Assembly (NCBI RefSeq): GCF_963678635.1
Contig: NW_026971577.1
Span: forward strand, 25,517-89,516
Length of the DNA: 64,000 nucleotides
Direction of reading: 5' to 3'
Source: Symsagittifera roscoffensis
Lineage: Eukaryota; Xenacoelomorpha; Acoela; Convolutidae
Shown here: piece by piece, positions 21,728 to 30,700 of the stretch
Position numbering within the stretch: position 1 is the first letter of the stretch
How the letters are laid out: each line of letters opens with the position of its first letter
The notes under the pieces: generated by a model
Told to the model about the DNA's origin: nothing
Database searches by the model: none
The model's input: the letters and a program-made list of their open reading frames with translations, nothing else
Position numbers and translations under genes: made by a program

Positions 21728-22249
21728 GTCGGGTACATGGAGGTATCGAGTCGGGTGTGAGGGAGGAGTCTTGAGTTCGGTACTGGGGTGCGGCGCAGGT
21801 AAAGGGATCTTAAGATGTGATTGGCATGACAATTGAATTTTAAAAGAAAGAATTGATGGTGCTAAAACATAAAATGAATCTGCATGTTCTTAAGGGAAAT
21901 CCAATCGAATTGTTTTAAGTGATATGTGAATGATAGGATTTTAATCATATGGGTAAAAGGGGGGTCTCTAGGTCAGGAACGTGACATACTAAGTTTTAAT
22001 GAGCTTTATGTTTTCAGATCAAGTTTGAAAAACAAAGTTGAATATCCAACTACACTCAAGCGAGAAACAGAAAAAGAGAATCTTGATTGAACACGCGACA
22101 ATCCGGATCTACAGCAAGTGCTTGAAGAGAAGATTTCTAGAGATTTCTTGAATTGGGTAATACTTGAGTTGGTAAGGTAATACTTGAGTTGGTAAGGTAA
22201 TTCTTGAGCTGGTTGACACCTATCTACACACATCCCGAAGTTATAAAGA
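21728..22249 (+). other. ORF1-ORF2 spacer of Gypsy-1, first copy
   Basis: This is a non-coding spacer of 522 bp. It contains a potential branch site TACTAAG and a 3' splice site TATGTTTTCAG ending at 22017, and the tandem unit TACTTGAGTTGGTAAGGTAA repeated twice near 22161-22200. In the functional layout the second copy (24217-24738) is the one directly upstream of ORF2. Confidence 0.6.
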
Positions 22250-23227
22250 ATGGCAGACCGATTCTGGAACTCTATGCCCACGGCTCTGCAGAGGCCCACT
22301 CTTGACGAGCTGTACAGACGCTTGAGGGACCTGGACCACACCCAGATCGACGAGAGAATGGCGGTGATGTTGAATGCGATCCTCCAGTTGGAGGACCAGG
22401 GCGAGTGCAGGGAGTCTGCGACGGAGGCTGTCTTGATCGTCGGCTACACCACCGAGGGCATATCAAATCGAGCACAGACCAGTTGGTTGTCTTGGAATGC
22501 GGATGGAGGAGTAAGGGGCTTTGACTTGGCAAGAAATCCTGGCCTGAGTAACAACACCGAACACGGCGCAGGAGAGTTCCCGCTACCGACGAGGCCAACA
22601 GCCAGATCCACGGGCCAGAGCTCGAGTAAGGTGCCATCGATGTCGCGAGCGCAACAGACGACCGAGGCATATCCGGAGCTGGGAGTCCTAAAGAGAGAGC
22701 TTGAGAAGGCGCTGAAGGAAAGGAATAAGGCGAATCTCGATCGGGATCAGGCGAAGTTGGATAGGGAGAAGCTTCAGCTGGAGAGAGACCAGGCAGTCGA
22801 CGAGCGAGATCAGACGTTGAAGTTACTTGAGATGCTAAGGGCGGAACATCAGCAGGAGCTAAAGGTGCGGGAGAACGCCGCGAATCGCGATCAACTAAAG
22901 TCGGAGTTGGAAAGGATAGAACAACGACAACGCGAGCTTGACGCACAAAAGGGAGCCAGGTCAAACGAACGAGTGGTGACAAGCTCAAGGCCAGAGTCGC
23001 GCATGGAGGTGGATGAAGCTCCCAGGGCTAGAGGACGGTTCAACCTTGACCGCGAGGCCAGGGAACACATGAGTGAAGGGTTGGAGGTCTGGATACCGAA
23101 TGACGCGACGCCCTCCTTGCGCAATCTAGAGACCCAACCTGTACGTCCTCTGATGGATGTGGTGTTACCAGGATATACACCAACCTCGACCTCGAGCGGC
23201 AGTCCCAACCTGCCGGTTCAACCTTGA
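22250..23227 (+). pseudogene. Truncated duplicate of the ORF2 N-terminus
   Basis: It encodes the same first ~315 residues as the full ORF2 (MADRFWNSMP...). It then runs into a 201-bp tandem duplication that shifts the frame, and stops at 23227. It contains the N-terminal module and coiled coil but not the SGNH domain. It arose by the 2.5-kb internal duplication. It could be translated as a short protein if the upstream splice site is used, but it is most simply a by-product. Confidence 0.85.
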
Positions 23228-23490
23228 CCGCGAGGACGGTTCAACCTTGACCGCGAGGCCAGGGAACACATGAGTGAAGGGTTGGAGGTCTGGATACCGA
23301 ATGACGCGACGCCCTCCTTGCGCAATCTAGAGACCCAACCTGTACGTCCTCTGATGGATGTGGTGTTACCAGGATATACACCAACCTCGACCTCGAGCGG
23401 CAGTCCCAATCTAGAGACCCAACCTGTACGTCCTCTGATGGATGTGGTGTTACCAGGATATACACCAACCTCGACCTCGAGCGGCAGTCA
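23032..23490 (+). repeat. Inner 201-bp and 84-bp tandem duplications
   Basis: The segment starting GGACGGTTCAACCTTGACCG at 23033 is repeated at 23234 (offset 201). Within it the AATCTAGAGACCCAACC segment (23324) is repeated at 23408 (offset 84). The intact ORF2 copy at 25528-25700 has each segment only once. Confidence 0.85.
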
Positions 23491-23625
23491 GGTGAGTGGC
23501 GCCTCATCGCGCCTGAAGGAGTTGGGTGAGAAGTTGCAGCAGCAGAGTCGTGAAAGAACGACAAGGCCAGAGCTTCCCCTGACTTGGAGGGAACAGCCGG
23601 TCAGAAACGTCGTGATCGCGAGCTT

Positions 23626-24216
23626 ACCCACACCGAAAATTTGATGATAAAGAAGCTCAAGGAAGTGAGGGAAACAAGCGGATTGGAACTGGAGGAAGAA
23701 GAACCAGAGCCTACCATAGGAAGGAATTTCAAAACGAAATTCGAAATACCCAATGAATACTCAGAGAACATCATGATAACGGATAGCGACTTCATCCTGT
23801 CAAACAGGACCAGCGCGATCTGCATCACGGCGGACATGAGTTTCAAATCAAGATTGGAGGCTGACTTCAAAAGAGAGTACCAGAACGTAGAGTTTCTGTT
23901 CAGACAGAGGCCAGGACTGGGAGGCATAGCAGCGCTTCCACCGTCAGTGGCACAAGTCCCGGGCAAATACCTCTGCTTCCTAGTAACGAGAGTCAACGAC
24001 AGAAACACAATTGATCCCGAACACGTGATATTGGCACTGACAAGACTACGTGACTTCATGATTGAAAGAGGAATAGTGGAGGTCTCGATGCCGGTGTACG
24101 ACCCAAACAGGGGCAAACTGAGCTCGAGGGAATTGTACGCTATCCTACATGTGGTCTTTGCAGAAACCGAGATAATGGTGCATCTTCACAAGAAGTACTA
24201 CTTGAGCATCGCCTGA
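23626..24216 (+). pseudogene. Duplicate of the ORF1 C-terminus (macro-like domain), headless
   Basis: The duplicated ORF1 tail reads from the junction to the same stop (HLHKKYYLSIA). It is in frame with an upstream ATG at 23584 that belongs to out-of-frame ORF2 DNA, so the first ~14 residues are an artefact. The residues from LTHTENLMIKK onward are identical to ORF1. It holds the whole macro-like domain without Gag-Pol. Confidence 0.85.
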
Positions 24217-24738
24217 GTCGGGTACATGGAGGTATCGAGTCGGGTGTGAGGGAGGAGTCTTGAGTTAGGTACTGGGGTGCGGCGCAGGTAAAGGGATCTT
24301 AAGATGTGATTGGCATGACAATTGAATTTTAAAAGAAAGAATTGATGGTGCTAAAACATAAAATGAATCTGCATGTTCTTAAGGGAAATCCAATCGAATT
24401 GTTTTAAGTGATATGTGAATGATAGGATTTTAATCATATGGGTAAAAGGGGGGTCTCTAGGTCAGGAACGTGACATACTAAGTTTTAATGAGCTTTATGT
24501 TTTCAGATCAAGTTTGAAAAACAAAGTTGAATATCCAACTACACTCAAGCGAGAAACAGAAAAAGAGAATCTTGATTGAACACGCGACAATCCGGATCTA
24601 CAGCAAGTGCTTGAAGAGAAGATTTCTAGAGATTTCTTGAATTGGGTAATACTTGAGTTGGTAAGGTAATACTTGAGTTGGTAAGGTAATTCTTGAGCTG
24701 GTTGACACCTATCTACACACATCCCGAAGTTATAAAGA
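24217..24738 (+). other. Spacer upstream of the intact ORF2, with candidate 3' splice site
   Basis: This is the second copy of the 522-bp spacer. TACTAAG (branch-like) is followed by a T-rich run ending TTTTCAG at 24506, then ATCAAG. ORF2 begins 232 nt further on. Gypsy-2 has TTTTTTAG/ATC 84 nt before its ORF2. A spliced subgenomic RNA, as for retroviral env, is a reasonable inference. Confidence 0.5.
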
Positions 24739-27700
24739 ATGGCAGACCGATTCTGGAACTCTATGCCCACGGCTCTGCAGAGGCCCACTCTTGACGAGCT
24801 GTACAGACGCTTGAGGGACCTGGACCACACCCAGATCGACGAGAGAATGGCGGTGATGTTGAATGCGATCCTCCAGTTGGAGGACCAGGGCGAGTGCAGG
24901 GAGTCTGCGACGGAGGCTGTCTTGATCGTCGGCTACACCACCGAGGGCATATCAAATCGAGCACAGACCAGTTGGTTGTCTTGGAATGCGGATGGAGGAG
25001 TAAGGGGCTTTGACTTGGCAAGAAATCCTGGCCTGAGTAACAACACCGAACACGGCGCAGGAGAGTTCCCGCTACCGACGAGGCCAACAGCCAGATCCAC
25101 GGGCCAGAGCTCGAGTAAGGTGCCATCGATGTCGCGAGCGCAACAGACGACCGAGGCATATCCGGAGCTGGGAGTCCTAAAGAGAGAGCTTGAGAAGGCG
25201 CTGAAGGAAAGGAATAAGGCGAATCTCGATCGGGATCAGGCGAAGTTGGATAGGGAGAAGCTTCAGCTGGAGAGAGACCAGGCAGTCGACGAGCGAGATC
25301 AGACGTTGAAGTTACTTGAGATGCTAAGGGCGGAACATCAGCAGGAGCTAAAGGTGCGGGAGAACGCCGCGAATCGCGATCAACTAAAGTCGGAGTTGGA
25401 AAGGATAGAACAACGACAACGCGAGCTTGACGCACAAAAGGGAGCCAGGTCAAACGAACGAGTGGTGACAAGCTCAAGGCCAGAGTCGCGCATGGAGGTG
25501 GATGAAGCTCCCAGGGCTAGAGGACGGTTCAACCTTGACCGCGAGGCCAGGGAACACATGAGTGAAGGGTTGGAGGTCTGGATACCGAATGACGCGACGC
25601 CCTCCTTGCGCAATCTAGAGACCCAACCTGTACGTCCTCTGATGGATGTGGTGTTACCAGGATATACACCAACCTCGACCTCGAGCGGCAGTCAGGTGAG
25701 TGGCGCCTCATCGCGCCTGAAGGAGTTGGGTGAGAAGTTGCAGCAGCAGAGTCGTGAAAGAACGACAAGGCCAGAGCTTCCCCTGACTTGGAGGGAACAG
25801 CCGGTCAGAAACGTCGTGATCGCGAGCTACAAGAAGAACACAGAGGGGAACTACCACAAGCATAGTCGGCTGGACTGGAATGCGGAACAGCAAGCCAGGA
25901 GGGACTGCTTCCACGACGCAGCCTGGGTGCAGTATCTAGCGCCACCTCGTGTGCCAGAGGGTGCGGTTCACCTGATTATAGGGGACAGCCTGGTGCGGGT
26001 GTTGACCCAGATCCGGTCACATTGGCAGACGGGAGTCTTGAGTTTCGCTGGAGCTGCTACGCCACAGATGTTGGCAACTCTGGACATGCTAGGAATGACC
26101 AAAGTTTACACAGTCACCTTGATGGTTGGGACCAACGACGTGTCGAGAGGAGAAGCAAGGAAAGTGACGAGGCTGTGCGACAAGATGAGTTGCCTTCTTG
26201 AGGAGCTGAGGATCCAAATGGATCCCATCCTGCTGACGATATGCACGGTCCCCTATAACATGATGTTTGATCAACACTCCCTAGAGATGAACCAGAGGGT
26301 GCGGAGCCTGAACAAGGCGATCCGAGAAATACACCGAAACAGTGTGCTTCCTCTCAGGCTGTTGGACGTTGCAGAACGCATGGAGAACAAGGGATTCCCT
26401 GAAGACACCTCGAAAGATGGAATCCATTTCGATAGGCCAAGGGGAGCTGAGTGGCTGAACGACGTCTTCCAGGAACACATAAACACGCTAGAAGCGGACC
26501 TGCTGGAGACAGCCCAATTCACTTTAGGGCCACCTCCCAACCCACCATTCCTTGCCTCGAGGGCCTTGGCTGGTCGATTGGGAGCGAGAGTTGATACTAG
26601 AGATAGCTCGAGGAGCAATCAGACCCGATTGCAGAGTGCCACACCAATGGAGTCGGAGGAGGTAGAGTCATCAACACCTCCGGCCTCGGCGATGTCCTCC
26701 GTGGTGGTGGCAGATGGCAGGAGAGAAAAGAAGTCTAGGGAGACTACCCGCTTGAGATATCCTGAGAAGGTGAAGGAACTGGATCTGGAGACCTTGGAAT
26801 GCAGACGAGAGTTGGCGGAAACCCTGGGGATCGAACGAGTGTCGCACGAGGATTTGAATAGACATCATTGCATAGACTGGTTGAAGGCTCATGAGGCGCA
26901 CTTCTCGAGGGCGAAGTTGATGGAGACCACAGACCTGACGGGAATTCCCACAAAAACGATCATGGGACCCATTAATTACAGACCTCTCAAGCTGCTGGGG
27001 AGTCCGGGACTTATAGCAGAACCTCCCAAGCACCGAACCAGCATCGCCAGAATCAGGTTGGCAACCCCGGCACAGTTGAAGGTGGTAGACAAGCTACTCA
27101 ATCCGGGAGGAACGGGATTGCCAGACGCCGCTTACGAAGGCTCGAAATTGGCGGAAGATCCCAGGTACGGGAAGCCCTGTGGTGGCACCCAACTGGCCAA
27201 AACTCTGGCAGTTTACGATAGAACAGATCCAGCTGCGGCAAGAGTAGTCATTGTGGCGGGATCGGACTTCGAAGGAACGTCTCCCAAGTTGTTCTGGCCG
27301 GAGACTCTGGTATACTCCTTGCCAGGAGCCGAATTGAATCAGATGTTGACTCTAGTGGTAGCAATAAAGTCGGAGATGCCCTGTGAACCTGAACTGCTAT
27401 TGTTTGCAGGGATGAATGATCACCTGCACGCGATGGGACTTCTTGAGCAACTAAAGGGGGATGAAATTCCGACATCAAAGAAGATATGGGAGGCTATTCA
27501 GGCGTTATTTGCGGCGATGAATGAGGTACAAGAGAACGTAGCCTCGAGATTTGGGTCCAAGACGAAGGTGGTGTTTACCACATCCCCGGGATACGCAAGT
27601 ATGCCACCCGCCCTACAATTCGTGTACGCGGTCTTGATCCTGATAGCAGAAGGGAGTGAATGGCGGATTCTGATGGCAGCCCCCAATCGAGAGCTGGAGC

Positions 27701-30700
27701 CATTGAACTTGAGGCTTTACAAATCAGAATTGCCGGCGGCATGGGCTGACATATCTCATGCACTGAGGGGCTTTTACGGACTGGCCGACGTCCTGATTGT
27801 ATTGGATGAGGTACTCTTGCTAGAGATATCGAACTTTGCTAGACAACTCAAGTTCAGCCCAGTCATCGGGGACGACCACCCGGCGATAAACCAGTTGACG
27901 GCCAGCCTGTGGTTCCGGAGTATGGATGTGAAAGTCGCAAATTCCACCAGCAGGACTAGAGGTCCCAGCAACGAGAGAAGAAATGTGGTCGAGACGGAGA
28001 AACAGTTAGAATCGATGAAATATCGCTTGACTCAAGAGAATGGCTGGTGGCCATTCCTGACACCAAGGCTGGAGAACGTCACGAATAAAACGAGGGAGGA
28101 AGCACCACTCCTCGTGAAACAAATCTGGAGTTTTCTAGAGAAGCAACTGGAGCTAGCGGAAACGAGAGACATGACGGTGGTTAGATTTGTCTCGGCCGCC
28201 AATGAAGTGACGATTGGAGGATTTTGGAGAGAGCACGCCAACGGCGAATTGAAGACTAGGAGAGATTACGAGATTCTCAAGTTCTTGAGTCCTTGCTGGG
28301 AGAGAGAATTCTTGGCAGGAGTGTTCGGCACCACGGCGACTATCTTCGGAGCCTTCGTACAGGAGATACTGGGCATGTCCATCAGCCTGCTCTTGGCTCT
28401 GTATTTGGTTTACCCCAGATACTTGTTCAACATGGGCCCAGCATACATGTTTAGTCGAGGAGTGGAGACACTTCGAGTTGATGGGTATCTGGCACTAATA
28501 CTCTTGACCCATGGGGAATTGGTGTCGTTTCATCGGTTAATGGAATATGGAGAACCTCTGTCTATGGGGAGAGTCCACACGAGCACTGAAACCAGCTCCT
28601 ACAAGTGTGCCGCAGGGTTGAAGACACTGCTGGTGCAATACCTCATGATGCAGAATCGATACATGACGGGTGAAGATGAGAACCCAACCTCGAGAGAAGA
28701 ATGGGAGAAGGCGAACAGAGGGATGCCTCTGTTGACGGACCTGTGCCTGGCAATGAGGTCGGACCCAATGGGGATAATCCGGGGTCTAGAGGAGGTGGTG
28801 ACCTGCATCTATGGTCCAGCAGTGACGTACGCGTTTCCAGATCCCCTGGTGATAACGTATCGTCACTCGGTGACGCACTTGAGTCTCATCAGCGTACTGG
28901 ATGGTACAGCGCTGAATTGGTGTCAGCAGGAGGTGCTCAGGGCGCGTATGAGCAACACGGTACTCTTCGGAAAAGTGAAAGATGCCGAGATGATGGTGTG
29001 CAACTTCAGGGGACAAATGCAATGTAGAATGGGAGGCAAGCGAGAGGGCCCCATTGAAATGTATCCAAAGTTTTGGAACCTAAACCCATTGACGGCCAAC
29101 GGACGAGAAGTCTTGAGAATCCCCGCCTGGAAGGAGTGCTTTGCACTAGTCAAGAGGGAGCTGGAGGCCATAATGGAGAAAGAAATCCTACCAGCCACCA
29201 TGCCTGAGTTCCCGACAGTCAGGAGGATGACCTTGGGAATGAATAGTCCCTTGGTGGTTCCCTCCATAATGGCGAAGATGATGACGGAGGAAACGCAGAG
29301 GCATTTCACGGATGGCTGGGATCCCCTGTTCATCGGCTACACGGCGGCAGTCTACTTCCACACCAGCGAGATGAAGGTAAATTCGTGGACGACGCAAGCG
29401 AAAAAGAGTAGAGGTTCGCAGCCCCCTGGATATGAGGTGCGGAAAGTCTTGAGGACTCTTGAAAAGGAAGGACTTGAGAATATGCTACCCATATGGGATG
29501 ATGGCAGGATGATCGTGATGGAGGGACACGTCGCACTGGTGGACGACATGAAATTTGCCACGAGAAAATATAAGGCGCCCTATGGCTTGGAACAAGTAGA
29601 AGTGACACAGGAGGGAACAGAACTAGATGCAGCAGGTCAACTGCATGTAGCCCTGACGGAATATAAAAAGCTGGATCCTACGACACCGTCACCACTGTCT
29701 GTAGACACGCCTGGAGACAAGAGGAGTGGACCCGTTGAGGATCGATTCAAAAGAATTCTCGAGAGAAGAAGAAATGAATCAGAGGAAGAGAGTATGGATG
29801 AAACTCTCAGTGAAGCTGGAGAAGACATGGAGGTGGGGAATACACCTGAACCAGGGCCATCAGGGGAGGAACTCACCACTCAAGAGCTGTTGAAAGACTT
29901 GAGCGAAGAGAATTGGGCAGATACTGCCACACCACCTCTGAACCCGTCCCCGCGGAAGAACCTAGAGTTGCCATTGGCAGGTGAGACCTTCAATATGGGG
30001 ATGTTACTCTTGAGCTCGGAGGAAAGGGGGAAGAACACGTTCGAAGGGAACAGGGACATATTCTTGGGATCTCTCGAGGATGACGCTTGGCAGGAGTTCC
30101 TGGAGGAATTCAATCGAGAAGTGGGCAGCGAGACGACGCTGGACAAGTTCAAGAAGGAACTGTGGGACGCAGTAGTGAGATTCGGGGAACCGCTCCTGAT
30201 AGGAACGGGCCTGGATGAGAAAGCAAGAAAAGAGCTGCTGAACAAGCTAGTGGAGCTGAGGAACGCACGATCGAAGACTAGAAAAGAGAAATGTGAGGAC
30301 AGCTCTACTCTGAAACAAAAAACTGTGGATAAAATGGTTGATGATATAAAAAGGGATAAGGTTGGGACTAGTAATATGATTAAAAGTACTAATATCCTTA
30401 AGGCTCGAGCAGGGGGGAGGCAAGAGCTAGAAGGAGTGGATGGAGAGGTCGAATCAATGATGATAGCCACAACACCCTCGAGCAGAGATGTGAAGACTCG
30501 CAAGAGGAAGAGAGAAGTGGAAGGATGGGGTAGTCCTTCAGTGGATGCTGTTTCGGAAGGGAACTTGAGAGAGACGGCGCCCATCGTTTTGGCCCGATGC
30601 AAGACGGCGGCATACAAGAACAGCTCGGAGCTCAGGAAACCACTTGAAGTAGAAAAGGAAATAGAGGTTTCCACCAGTTCGACGTCAGAAGAAGACTTCA

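Larger units (their letters stand above)
21134..23622 (+). repeat. Internal duplication of Gypsy-1, first copy
   Basis: This segment covers the last ~200 codons of ORF1, the spacer and the first ~300 codons of ORF2, and is repeated from 23623 onward at an offset of 2489 bp. I see one base difference in the spacer (GAGTTCGGT against GAGTTAGGT). This copy carries two extra inner duplications of 201 bp and 84 bp (285 bp in total). The junction near 23623 has a 2-bp overlap (CT) between the joined sequences. Confidence 0.9.
23623..25828 (+). repeat. Internal duplication of Gypsy-1, second copy
   Basis: This is the second copy of the ORF1-end/spacer/ORF2-start segment and flows into the intact ORF2. 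It is 285 bp shorter than the first because it lacks the inner tandem duplications, so it probably represents the ancestral arrangement. Confidence 0.85.
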
